Assembly: GCF_000708265.2 (NCBI RefSeq)
Contig: NZ_JCKI01000007.1
Coordinates: forward strand, 62,001 to 126,000
Source: Pedobacter sp. R20-19
Lineage (GTDB): Bacteria; Bacteroidota; Bacteroidia; Sphingobacteriales; Sphingobacteriaceae
DNA length: 64,000 nt
Reading direction: 5' to 3'
Shown here: positions 27,899 to 37,694 of the stretch, in pieces
How positions within the stretch are numbered: the first letter of the stretch is position 1
Layout: each line of letters begins with the position of its first letter
The notes under the pieces: generated by a model
Database searches by the model: none
The model's input: only the letters and a program-made list of their open reading frames with translations
What the model was told of the DNA's origin: nothing
Position numbers and translations under genes: made by a program

Positions 27899-30411
27899 TT
27901 AATTATTGGTTTTATAAAATAGATTAATTTTTGCCATGGTAAAGTTTTTATCTTTAAATAAATGAAATTTGGTATCAATGAGATTATGTTCATCTTTTTT
28001 ATCCCAGGAAGCATCTCCATCTACATTTTCTCTACTCACGCTTAGCTTAACCATTCCCTTAATCCCAGAAAAATAAATTTCATCCTGATAAAATAGGCCT
28101 TCAGCTTCGTTTGCGCCATAGGTGCGGGTGTGTATGAAATGCGATTCAAGATTTGCTTGTAACTTAGCATCAATCGGTGCTACAAAGCGACCAAGAAAGT
28201 TACTTACACTAAATGGTACAAAAGGTACGCAGTTTACCAATTGAATCCGTCCTTTCGCCATCAGTTGTCCTTCCAATTTAATGGCGTTTTCTCCAATTAC
28301 TTTCCCGGCACTATTGCTAAAGGATTGTTTTAAGGTATTCGCGATATTAACCTTACCAGCAAACTGTTCGTGAGGAGCCGGAGAAGAAATTTTAATTTTA
28401 TATTCCTGGTTAATACTACCACTAAACATAATCCTGAGTTTTGCATCAACTCCAGCCTTATCTAAAAGGTTTTGCAATCCTTCTCCCATCTGCCCTTCCG
28501 CCTGTTTTTTAGCAAAGTTTCTGGATGCTTTCTCAAAATTATTTTTTAACGGATCCTTATCATCTATTTTTTCCCTTTTAAGATCTTTAAAATCATCGTT
28601 ATACTCGTATTCTTCCTTGCCTTCTTTATTTGTTACTTTCTCTTTGGTAAGTGCTCTTTGTATCAGGTCTTTTAAACTAAGCGTTTTATCAAACTTTATA
28701 CCAATTACCGGTTCAGCTTTTACATTAAACTCTGTAACATAATGCACCAAATCTTTATACTTTTCTAAATAGGTGCCGTAGGTAAAGGCAACTTTTGGAA
28801 ATATAAAATCGAAGCCCAGATCTCCAACCTCTTTTTTTACTTCTTCAACTTTTTTAAGCAGTCTGATCGCTTTTTTAAGTTTAGGCAATTTGGTAGCAGC
28901 AGATTCGCCCATGGTCAATACAGCAATAATTAACTCCACCACCATAACCAAAACAGTGAGGGTTAAAATTCCTTTTTCTACCAGATCTCGGTTAGCATCT
29001 GTATAGTTTTGTATTTTACTAAATTTGCCACCCACATAATTCCATTTTTTTGCGTAGCCTATTCCATACATTTCTGCTTCTGAAACAAAATAATCAAAAG
29101 CCAGGTTTACCATTGTTTCATAACTACTGCCCATAGGAAAGTATTTCATAACGGACATGTACTTATCAATGTAAAACTTTGCCCTTTCTGCCAGTTGTTT
29201 AATTCCTTTAATAACTGATATGGATTCTGGCTTGTTTCTATATACAATAGGATAATCCCCATCAAAATCGTAAGTGGCCTGTAAAATCCATAAAGCATCA
29301 GTAAAGGCATTGATAACCAATGTGGCCTTATTTGGATTCTGAAAATAGGCACAAGAATGAATACCCAATTCATACCTGTTCGGCTTTAATCCAATTGCCG
29401 TTGGAAACATATCCCCTTCAAACGAAAATATTTTCAAGTCTGCTTTTCTACTTTTTTCATCGCCATTAAGCGGGATTTCATTGGTAGGCTCAAAATTATT
29501 AAGGTTTACTAAAACATTGCTCTTAATCTGGGTATGGTCATGTCGTTGTTTTTTATCATCCCCCATCATACAACCTTCTGTTACATAATTTTTTACAAAA
29601 ATGGCAAGATCAACTGCATCTTCTATGTTGGGGGTAATGGTGTTGTAAAAAACAGTATTTAAGTTATTTACCTTAAAGGTGAGTACTGTTTTACGGTTTA
29701 TTTTATGGATCGGCCGGTCTTCATTGGTGACATAGTCAAACTGCTTTGCTTTCCGTTCACCATATGAAAATGCAGTGAGTTTATTTTGGACCCCATGGGT
29801 ATAGAAATAGCTCAAAATTGCATTTGCTCTTTTCTCGGTCAAATCATCATTATAAGCATAATCCTTTCTAATATCTGCATATGATTCTATCAATACTTCT
29901 ACCCTTGAATTTATTTTTAGGTACTTTATAACGTTATTTAGCATTTGCTTATTAGCTGCAGGAACCTCATATTGATCGGTATCATAAAAAATATTTAAGC
30001 CGAATGAAAATGGTTCTATGAAACGCACATTTTATGCGGATCCAGACTGTCAAACACTGTTTTAACCGTCTCTCTGTCATGGATATTAATCTGAGAAAAA
30101 GAACAAGGATCATATTTAATCGGTTTTTTTTCTTCTTCGCCAATAACAATTGGCTTGTTACCTTTCGGTAAGGGCACTACTTTACTAATTAATTTACCGA
30201 AACTGTTTTTTATGTACAAATGCGTTGCATGTTTTAAATCACCTTTCGGGGTAGTATCTTTAACGTAGCCTTTAGCACCATCTACACTTAATTGGATGTA
30301 AAATTGTTCTAAAGGTTTCTCGGCACCTATTTCTTTTCTCCATTGTAAAAAATCCTGGACACTGATCTGAACATCCAGGACGCCATTTATATATTTCTGA
30401 GTATAGGTTAC
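27899..30411 (-). pseudogene. Degraded paralogue of the 927-residue OmpA-domain T6SS protein (truncated and frameshifted)
   Basis: Two frames together resemble the protein at 32545-35328. Bases 30411-30016 read in frame as YTQKYINGVLDVQIS...FYIQLSVDGAKGYVKD...DPCSFSQINIHD, matching its residues about 190-300. Bases 30028-27899 then encode an OmpA domain (FYDTDQYEVPAANK, IESYADI), a divergent middle with a hydrophobic stretch (LTLTVLVMVVELIIAVLTM) and a C-terminus resembling the intact copy (GLFYQDEIYFSGIKG against GLYYRPILGFDGLNA). The frames meet at an A4 run (T4 on the plus strand, 30030-30033); one extra A would join them as HKNVRFIEPF. There is no N-terminal region of about 190 residues and a stop lies at 30412-30414. 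The 709-codon frame could still be translated from GTG 30028. The adjoining 30412-30503 shows no gene. Confidence 0.7.
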
Positions 30412-30503
30412 TTATTTTATGGTTACGATTACTAATTATACAGCTTTTGTAATTAACGCTTCACTATTATATAAGTCTCTAACAGATTTCTGAAATGCCT
30501 CAA

Positions 30504-31810
30504 TTAAAAAACAACGAAATCACTTTCACCATTTGGCAAACAAAACCAAATATCGAGTATTAATTCTTCGCTTGTTTTGCTATTTGAAAATGCTAACGCT
30601 GAGTTTCCGTCTGTTCTAATAAGCCGAACCAATTTGCCATTACCTGCATAAGATAAAACTTGGTCACCTTCCAAATCCATTATTTCAAATCCGTCATTTA
30701 TATCATCCAAAATACTTTTTATACGCTGCTTAGTTTCTTGCTCACTTAAGTACATGGTCTTTGAATTTCTAGCTTCAACGATTTTAATAACTTCAATAAG
30801 TGGTTTATAATCGCCTTCCTTCGCCTTTGTAATCAAACGTTGATATGCCTTGATTAAAAAGGGTTTAATATCCGTTTTCAAATCTTTGATATAACGCAAA
30901 GTATTCCAACTTTGTAATTCATAAGGTACTTCAGCAATAAAGTTAGTAGTATGATAAATAAATGGTTCTCCTACTTTGACTTTCGGTGTTTGATATTTTT
31001 CTGAGCCTTTGACAAACATAAACTGCCCATTTTCTACATTTTGCTCTACGATCTTATATCTGATATAAGCTTCTGGATTTAGAATTTTTGTGCCGTCCAA
31101 AGGATAACCTTTAACCTCTATTTTTTGTAAGCCACTTCCAAAAACAGCTGCATTAATAGGAATATCTGTGGCAGTCTGCCCATCCAAATTCATTGACAAA
31201 ATTTCGATATCGTTTACTTTAATTTGGAATTTACATGATGATGCACTAAAATCTAATTGATAATATGGTTGTTTCATCGTTTTATTGCTAATTTGTTTTT
31301 GAAAGGTTCTTTTTAATTGCTGCCTTATGTCATATAAAGCATTATCTTTTTGTATTAAATTAACATAGGTTGTGTTGAAGTTTTGGAATTTTCTTTTTTC
31401 GAAGTTATAACCATAATCTATTTTATGTATTGTATCAATTGTAAATTGAAGATTATGCTTGGATTGCAGGCTGCTAACTATTGTTTTCGCATCCTGATCA
31501 TTTACCAGCTGCAGTGAAAACCCAATTACCTTTTTAGGCTTCTGTATCTCTAGTATCACTATCCGATTACGTTCTTTATGCCTGTGGAAATCAATTTCAG
31601 TATCAGGAAAAGGTTTACGGTGTAATCTTGCTCAAATGGCAAAAGGTAATAATTAATTCCGTCAATAGTTGTTTTTTGATAGCTGCTTAAATCAATTTTT
31701 TTTAGATTACTAATATGATCTATTTGTATGGGCTTTGAGGTATTACATCCCATTGATATACAAATAAGAGCACAAATAATTTTAATAATTAATTCCCGCC
31801 AAAAAAACAT
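30504..31810 (-). pseudogene. Frameshifted lipoprotein, distant member of the island's paralogous family
   Basis: The first frame (31810-31559) starts with a lipoprotein signal (ALICISMGC, Cys22) and stops after 83 codons. The second frame begins at GTG 31559, overlapping the stop as TAGTG, and encodes 351 residues with no signal peptide. Upstream of that GTG, the second frame reads sensibly back to about 31616 as PFPDTEIDFHRHKERNRIV. One added base in the A4 run 31608-31611 or the T3 run 31614-31616 (plus strand) would fuse both into a lipoprotein of about 430 residues. The second part has YYQLDFSASSCKFQIKVND and YAGNGKLVRLI, recalling LVND and YGNGKIVCL of the paralogues. It could be true decay, phase variation, a sequencing error or translational coupling. 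Confidence 0.65.
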
Positions 31811-31932
31811 TCTTTAAAATTAAAATTAATCTGATGAAATCCTTGTTAAAGCACTATTTCATTGAGATATTAATTAATATTTTATTCTAAGATTTAGCAA
31901 ACAAAATTTAAAGTGATATTTTTTTACAAAGT

Positions 31933-32541
31933 TTATTTAAGTAAATTCGGGTAACCCATTTTATAGTCATCATAAATTGTATTTATGGTTGTATCAGCAG
32001 AGTTCTCAATCCTTGTTCCCTTTTTTACAAATATAAAATTGGTGCTAAAAAAATTATTGCCACTTTTATCAACCGAAATTCCTTGACTGGTAAAAATCCA
32101 AGCATTAATTTTGGGGATATCCCAAAAATACGAGTCACCTCTGCCTCTCGTATCACTCTGATTATAATTTGGATATATTTTTTTTAAATAGTTAATAATA
32201 TATTTAGTTTCTTCTTGATTAACAGAGTTATATTTAAATCCTATATAATTATCTTTATTCTTATTGGTAACAAATATGGATAGGTTATTATAATCAGCAA
32301 TATTTCCGTTAGGAAAGGAATAAGTAGTAAGTTTAATTTCGCCTATATAATAATTGTCTAGTTTACTCGTAGTGTAGCATATTAACCCAAGATTAGGGTC
32401 TTGATTTTTTTTAAGTTGTTTATCATTTTGGATAATGCTTGAAAGATCTGCATCAAATTTTAAGGATAGAAGATTGGTTTTGGTTTGTGATTGACAGGAG
32501 ATGATCGTCATTCCCATCAAGATAAAAAATAAGTATTTCAT
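31933..32541 (-). CDS. Lipoprotein next to the OmpA-domain T6SS protein (candidate immunity)
   Basis: This 202-residue lipoprotein has the lipobox TIISC (Cys16). I recognise no family. The mature part is mixed alpha/beta with many Asn, Lys and Tyr and a DTRGRGDSYFWDIPKINAW segment. It starts 3 bases after the stop of the 927-residue OmpA-domain gene, the tight pairing typical of effector and immunity genes. Outer-membrane or periplasmic location would suit a cell-envelope toxin. The role is inferred from position only. The 122-bp gap downstream (31811-31932) is very AT-rich and holds no gene. Confidence 0.75.
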   Translation of the reverse strand: MKYLFFILMGMTIISCQSQTKTNLLSLKFDADLSSIIQNDKQLKKNQDPNLGLICYTTSKLDNYYIGEIKLTTYSFPNGNIADYNNLSIFVTNKNKDNYIGFKYNSVNQEETKYIINYLKKIYPNYNQSDTRGRGDSYFWDIPKINAWIFTSQGISVDKSGNNFFSTNFIFVKKGTRIENSADTTINTIYDDYKMGYPNLLK

Positions 32542-32544
32542 AAT

Positions 32545-35328
32545 TTAATTTTTGATTAACGGTATGTTGGCACTTGTTTCAAATAATTTTTCTAAATGTT
32601 CTATTATGTCGAATTTTGGAATTACTTCAGGATAATTACCTTCAGCAATTACAACCTTACTATTTTCATCCTGTTTTATTTTGGTTTTATCAATAACAAT
32701 TTTTTTTGCGAGGCCAACAGATATTGATACAATATATTTGGCATTCAAGCCATCAAAGCCTAAAATCGGTCGATAATATAACCCTTTCTCATCATAAATA
32801 ATTTTATGTCCAAACGTTATAGATGCATCACCGGAAGCCGAGGCTTCAAAATAAGCATAGGCTTTAACTACAACCATGGATACTTCGCCCTTAACCTTAA
32901 CACCTACTTTTAACTCAATCTTGAGTTTAGCTTCGGTACAAACTTTCAATCTGGAATCAGACGGCTTACCAACAGTGTTAAATTCAAAATCAGATTTAAT
33001 TGTAATATCACTGCTAATGATTAAGTCCATATAAACATTAACACTTGCTTTAAAGCCAATGTTATCATTTCCAACATTAATTCCAGTACGCAATTTATCT
33101 TGAATTTCATTATATAGTAGTTTCACACCAGGTGCTGCGGCACCACCACTTATTAATCCAGAAGCTCCAACAATTATTGCTGCCAGTAAATCTATAGTAA
33201 CTTCAAGGCCTATTAAAGGGTTTGCGTTTAGTGTAATCTTTACATCTGTTCCTACTTCTGGTAAATTACTGGAATTTAATACTTTCTTCAAAAACCATTC
33301 GCCAGTTAAGGAAAGATTTGGCGGTTTAACCACAAAAGACGCTGGTACTCCAGGTATCGCCTTTTTAACTGCTCCCTTAGTAACACTTGTTATACCATCT
33401 GCAATTGATCCGATAGATGAAAAAATATTATAAAGCTTCTTGAATTTACCTTCATATTCTGCTTTTAATTCTGCATCTTCACCGTAAACCGTACCTGATT
33501 TATCCCACTGTGCTTTTAAACCAAAATTAAAAGTAGCATCTTTTTGTTTCCAGCGCCGTTCAGCACCAATTTTTCCTGCTTTGCTTTGAAATTCTTTATG
33601 TTGTTCTGGAGATAAATTTTGCCACTTAACACTTAGGTCATTATTTAAATTTAGCATGAAATCTAGATTCCATTTAATATCTGGGTATACCTTAACCTTT
33701 ATTGTCGGATTGTTCCGAACAGAAAAATATCTACAACTATGAATATGAACTGAATAGTCATTAGCAGAACTAAACGAACCAAATTCGGTAAGGTTATTCA
33801 TAGGCCAGATATAATTTAATGGCATTGGATGATCCTTGCTCATAGTTGATATTGCCGGAATAGTAATACTGCCTACGCTACTAGTTTTAAGGTTAACATT
33901 GCTAAGCGTAATATTCTTAGTGTGTTGAGGCCGTTCAAAGCATGCCTTTGTTTCAAATTTAACTGGCTCTATTTTTATATTTCGTGGAGTTGGGCCTCCA
34001 ATAGACTGATAAATAATTGTTTCTGCATTATGTCCATAATATTGAAAAGAAATATCAACTCGTCGATTGCCCTTATAACTTGCCTCATCCTTGTATTTAA
34101 TGTTATCACGTCCCATTTTATCATCGGTTGGATTAACTTCTCCATGACCAGAAGTTACCATCCTGACAGGATCAAGTTTACCTTTGACAAAAAATTCCCT
34201 CACTGTCTTAGCCCTATTCTCAGATAAGATATTATTATAATTTTGTTTACCTATTACGCAGGCAAAACCATCCAAATGAATGATACTATGCTTATGCTCT
34301 AAAAGAAATTGAAGAATATTGTTAAGTTTTTTTAAACTCTCAGACGATAGTTCAGTACTATTAAAGTTAAAAATTATAGGTTCAACAACATCTTCTTTTC
34401 TATTAAGAATATTTTTAACACCTGCACCATTGTCAAATACCAGTTCAGGTTTACTGCCTTCCTCTGTAACTGTAATCTGTTCAAATTTGCATAATTCAAA
34501 TCTAGCGGCATTTTTATCAGGCTCATATATGGTTACGGGAGTTCTGTTTTGTGGTATTTCTACCACTTGAGACACCGTTTTATCTTTTATCCTTAAAAAA
34601 CGAGCGTGCGCCGTATCACCACTACCAAAATTATCCTGGATGTACTGGCCGGTTACTGGATGTACAACACGAATGTAAAATTCTTCTACACTTGATACAT
34701 CTTTCATGGATTGGCGCCATAAATAAGTATTAGGGATTTTAAGGTTAATTTCGCCACGGATTACTTCAACAAAATAGATTTTTCTTGTAACTTCATCATC
34801 CTTTGGCAATAGTCCAAATGCAGATCTTAATTTCCTAAAAACGCGAACCTCAACATTTTTATAGCCATTTAATCCTTCTGTAAACAGCCTTAACCAAATC
34901 AATTCTCCGTAAGAGAATTGGTAGGTTTTGCGTACATCTGCACCACCCTCATTTCTTGACCATCTACTATCATTTATTCTTGCAGGCGATTCACCACGAA
35001 TTTTCAAACCCGATTTTCCATCAAAATTACCGGTTAAAGAGGCTTCAATATAATAAGTATAAGGTCCACAAAGTGGTTTTGGAATCTTATATCCATATTT
35101 GAAGTTACCGGGAATAGTCCTTTGATGATCAATGTAACCCTTATCGTTAAATATTGCCCATTTAACGTCTTTTGTTTTTTCTTGTTCAGTTGTTCCTTCT
35201 AACCATTCCCCTACTTTAAACCAAACAAAATCACCAGCCGCCAAAACCAAGAGATGATTAGCTATAGATCCCTTTTTTAATACTCTGCCTTCTCCAGTCC
35301 AAATAATTTTCTTTACTCCCTTTGCCAT
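32545..35328 (-). CDS. Large OmpA-domain T6SS-island protein, candidate PAAR-associated effector
   Basis: This 927-residue protein has no signal peptide, which fits delivery on a T6SS spike. Residues 1-310 are beta-rich and of unknown fold (KKIIWTGEGRVLKKG). Residues about 312-430 are an OmpA-like domain (FNFNSTELS, then GHGEVNPTDDK and NRRVDISFQY), probably binding peptidoglycan in the target periplasm. The middle is helical and charged. A hydrophobic stretch at about 715-735 (IDLLAAIIVGASGLISGGAA) and a long run of alternating beta-strands follow (KLKIELKVGVKVKGEVSMVV, ending GLYYRPILGFDGLNAKYIVS). No catalytic motif is visible; a pore-forming activity is possible but speculative. It starts 3 bases after a DUF4280 PAAR-like gene and precedes a lipoprotein gene. 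A degraded paralogue with a different middle lies at 27899-30411. Confidence 0.75.
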   Translation of the reverse strand: MAKGVKKIIWTGEGRVLKKGSIANHLLVLAAGDFVWFKVGEWLEGTTEQEKTKDVKWAIFNDKGYIDHQRTIPGNFKYGYKIPKPLCGPYTYYIEASLTGNFDGKSGLKIRGESPARINDSRWSRNEGGADVRKTYQFSYGELIWLRLFTEGLNGYKNVEVRVFRKLRSAFGLLPKDDEVTRKIYFVEVIRGEINLKIPNTYLWRQSMKDVSSVEEFYIRVVHPVTGQYIQDNFGSGDTAHARFLRIKDKTVSQVVEIPQNRTPVTIYEPDKNAARFELCKFEQITVTEEGSKPELVFDNGAGVKNILNRKEDVVEPIIFNFNSTELSSESLKKLNNILQFLLEHKHSIIHLDGFACVIGKQNYNNILSENRAKTVREFFVKGKLDPVRMVTSGHGEVNPTDDKMGRDNIKYKDEASYKGNRRVDISFQYYGHNAETIIYQSIGGPTPRNIKIEPVKFETKACFERPQHTKNITLSNVNLKTSSVGSITIPAISTMSKDHPMPLNYIWPMNNLTEFGSFSSANDYSVHIHSCRYFSVRNNPTIKVKVYPDIKWNLDFMLNLNNDLSVKWQNLSPEQHKEFQSKAGKIGAERRWKQKDATFNFGLKAQWDKSGTVYGEDAELKAEYEGKFKKLYNIFSSIGSIADGITSVTKGAVKKAIPGVPASFVVKPPNLSLTGEWFLKKVLNSSNLPEVGTDVKITLNANPLIGLEVTIDLLAAIIVGASGLISGGAAAPGVKLLYNEIQDKLRTGINVGNDNIGFKASVNVYMDLIISSDITIKSDFEFNTVGKPSDSRLKVCTEAKLKIELKVGVKVKGEVSMVVVKAYAYFEASASGDASITFGHKIIYDEKGLYYRPILGFDGLNAKYIVSISVGLAKKIVIDKTKIKQDENSKVVIAEGNYPEVIPKFDIIEHLEKLFETSANIPLIKN

Positions 35329-35331
35329 ATA

Positions 35332-35811
35332 TTATGATTTTATATCAACTTCAGTGCCTTCAAAGTTTGTTACAGATTCTATTACAGCTTCTGACATAGG
35401 ATTGAGTTGTGTTAAAACATTTTTGTCTGAATTATCGAAGTTTTGCTTTGAAGGTTCAGACTTTTGTCCATGTTGTACAATTTCTATACAATCAGTTCCC
35501 CCCACAGGACAGGTTGCCTTGCTATCTTCAAGCAAAATTTTACCACCATTGGTAAGTATAGTATGTTCATAAAACCCTGACCATTTAGTAACCACAGCTT
35601 TGCAAGGCTTGTTGTTCATTTTAGAACATGCACCGAACATATTCTTTTCAAAAGTTGCACCAATATCAACTGTTGTTACGATAGGCTTTGTACTCGCCAC
35701 CTGATCATTTGCATACTCTTTTGTATGTGTTAGAACTTTTAATTTATCAGGGGCCGAACCAAATTTACACATGCATTGTGCACCTTGAACTACGATATGT
35801 TTTTCTGCCAT
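35332..35811 (-). CDS. DUF4280 PAAR-like spike-tip protein
   Basis: This 159-residue protein has the DUF4280 plan: a start of KHIVVQGAQCMCKFG, conserved cysteines (CMC, GACSKMNNKPC, TCPVGGTDC), and glycine-rich turns such as ILTNGGKILLEDSKATCP. DUF4280 proteins are regarded as PAAR-like and would cap the VgrG trimer and carry cargo. It lies between the cytosolic 313-residue gene and the 927-residue candidate effector with gaps of 4 and 3 bases, so it most likely loads that effector. No signal peptide is present. Confidence 0.85.
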   Translation of the reverse strand: MAEKHIVVQGAQCMCKFGSAPDKLKVLTHTKEYANDQVASTKPIVTTVDIGATFEKNMFGACSKMNNKPCKAVVTKWSGFYEHTILTNGGKILLEDSKATCPVGGTDCIEIVQHGQKSEPSKQNFDNSDKNVLTQLNPMSEAVIESVTNFEGTEVDIKS

Positions 35812-35815
35812 GGTT

Positions 35816-36757
35816 TTAAAAATTTAATAAACGTTCCCAAAAACTTTTCTGTGGAGGTCCATCCAGTATAACTGATCGAGAGCTTATAGTATTATTTTCA
35901 TCAAAAGTTGAAAGAAAATCATAATCGAAATCCCTTCCATCTTCGGGAACCATAAAAATTCTAACCTTTACTTTAGCATTTATATACCGACTAATTGAAA
36001 AATCAGACATCAAAGAAATGATATATTTATATTTAGGATGCAGGAAATATCTACCTTGATAATTACCAAAAGCCTGTTCAAAATTATCTGTGTTTTCCAA
36101 CTCAATATTCCCTTCATGAAGTACCTCAATTACCCCAAAACTATTGGGATTCTTATCAAATTTTTCGGCAATCAAATAGTTATCAACATTAGAATTGTTC
36201 AGTATTGGGAAGGCCATTTTTTCAATTTTATCTTTTTGATAAACTTTATATAGGGGCTTAAAAAAAGTATTTATCAACCAATCATTCTTGCCAAAAACAT
36301 TGGTAACATTAAGGGGTATGGCCAACAGTTTTTCCATATTTGCAATATAATAATCAGTCATCTCACCATCGAAGTTACTTAGTAATTTAGATTTAATTTT
36401 TGGCCATCTTTTAATAATCTCTTCATGATTATAAACCCTTTCAAACCCTCCATTGTTATCCACTGAAATTACAAGTGGATAAAAAACCTTACCAGCTTCA
36501 TAAGCCAATCTATCCGCAACAAGTTCAGGGATACCTTCATTTACAAATACCTCACTCGTCCGCTCAATTAGAAATAATGGTTCATTATTACTGCCTGGTT
36601 TCAAACGGGAAACCTTAACTTCATACTTAACTTCATTTACACTATTTTCATTTTCGAAGGTGATACATACACCATAGCTAACGGATCGATCAGGAATCCA
36701 TTTTAACCTCAAAGCTTGTTGGGCTGAATGTTTTTCGATGGGTTTTCCAGCATTCAT
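35816..36757 (-). CDS. Cytosolic protein of unknown function in the T6SS operon (possible effector adaptor)
   Basis: This 313-residue protein has no signal peptide or membrane span. Visible segments include LRLKWIPDRSVSYGVCITFE, a helical centre (YYIANMEKLLAIPLNVTNVF) and a C-terminal beta part (YINAKVKVRIFMVPEDGRDF). I recognise no family. It starts directly after the stop of the lipoprotein gene at 36758 and sits immediately before the PAAR-like gene. In other T6SS clusters adaptors or chaperones occupy this place, so a loading role is plausible but unproven. Confidence 0.75.
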   Translation of the reverse strand: MNAGKPIEKHSAQQALRLKWIPDRSVSYGVCITFENENSVNEVKYEVKVSRLKPGSNNEPLFLIERTSEVFVNEGIPELVADRLAYEAGKVFYPLVISVDNNGGFERVYNHEEIIKRWPKIKSKLLSNFDGEMTDYYIANMEKLLAIPLNVTNVFGKNDWLINTFFKPLYKVYQKDKIEKMAFPILNNSNVDNYLIAEKFDKNPNSFGVIEVLHEGNIELENTDNFEQAFGNYQGRYFLHPKYKYIISLMSDFSISRYINAKVKVRIFMVPEDGRDFDYDFLSTFDENNTISSRSVILDGPPQKSFWERLLNF

Positions 36758-37693
36758 TTACTTCATTTGTTTAACTAACTTTAATACCTCTGCCTGAGAC
36801 ATATCTGCTTTTTTAACTGCTTGAATATCTCTTCTCATTAGGGTAGTAACCAGGTCCGTCTGAACATTCTTACCTGTTTCTAATACCTGGTCTGTCCATT
36901 TTATTACGCCAGTTTGTTGAGGATTAAAAGTCATCTTTCGATCCGTAATCTGCCGGTCTTCTATATTTTGATGCACTTTAATGGCAATCCCTCCGGTGTT
37001 GTAGGTTACCGTTTTATAAAAACGCACCTCCTGACCTGAAGAAGCTTTAACAAAAACGATTTTTCCAGCCTGATTATAATTATAAATGCAAGCCCAGGTA
37101 TCTGTAATTTCATCAGATTGACTTCTTGGTGTAATAATCTTCGCCTGTTTAATCTGCTTGCTAAATTTATCCTGTTTGGAAACCATTATCAATGGGAGCA
37201 TACTTTCGATTGGATAATTACCAATATTATCTTCCAATAATTTCAACAAACTCAAAACCTGATGTTGATGATTGACCTGCTGTTTAAAGGTACTGTAGTT
37301 TGCAGGAAATAAAACATATTGATCAGTTTTACCCACTAAAACCATGTGTTTGCGATCATCAAATGTAATATGAAGACTATCTGTTTCATCCTGATTTGAA
37401 AACAGCCTGTTAGCAATAAAGAAAAGACCATTTTTAGTATTAACCATCTTGTAACTGATCGCTTCAGAAACCGAACCATCTGCTATTGAATAGGCAAAAT
37501 ATTCATCACCCGATGGCGTGGAGGTATACAAAATTTTACTAACACTACGTTCATTTTCGTTCGGAGATTTTGATACAACGGTTTTTGTAATTAAAACAGC
37601 ACGATGCTGGCTGCCAGGCATTTTAATTTGTTGCCCCGCGCAACTCAAAATAATGAGTACGTTTAATATAAATATGTTTACGAGTTTAATCAT
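36758..37693 (-). CDS. Lipoprotein paired with the SleB-like candidate effector (candidate immunity)
   Basis: This 311-residue lipoprotein has the lipobox LIILSC (Cys18). The mature part is mostly beta-strands with Lys- and Gln-rich helices near the C-terminus (ADMSQAEVLKLVKQMK). I recognise no family. It starts 1 base after the stop of the SleB-like gene, and a periplasm-facing lipoprotein is where protection against a peptidoglycan hydrolase would be needed. An immunity role is inferred from context only. Confidence 0.75.
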   Translation of the reverse strand: MIKLVNIFILNVLIILSCAGQQIKMPGSQHRAVLITKTVVSKSPNENERSVSKILYTSTPSGDEYFAYSIADGSVSEAISYKMVNTKNGLFFIANRLFSNQDETDSLHITFDDRKHMVLVGKTDQYVLFPANYSTFKQQVNHQHQVLSLLKLLEDNIGNYPIESMLPLIMVSKQDKFSKQIKQAKIITPRSQSDEITDTWACIYNYNQAGKIVFVKASSGQEVRFYKTVTYNTGGIAIKVHQNIEDRQITDRKMTFNPQQTGVIKWTDQVLETGKNVQTDLVTTLMRRDIQAVKKADMSQAEVLKLVKQMK

Positions 37694-37694
37694 C

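Noticed and set aside
27899..30028. Intact 709-residue OmpA-domain gene
   Set aside because: Comparison with the 927-residue paralogue shows homologous coding sequence upstream in another frame and a missing N-terminus, so a broken gene is more likely, though translation from GTG 30028 is not excluded.
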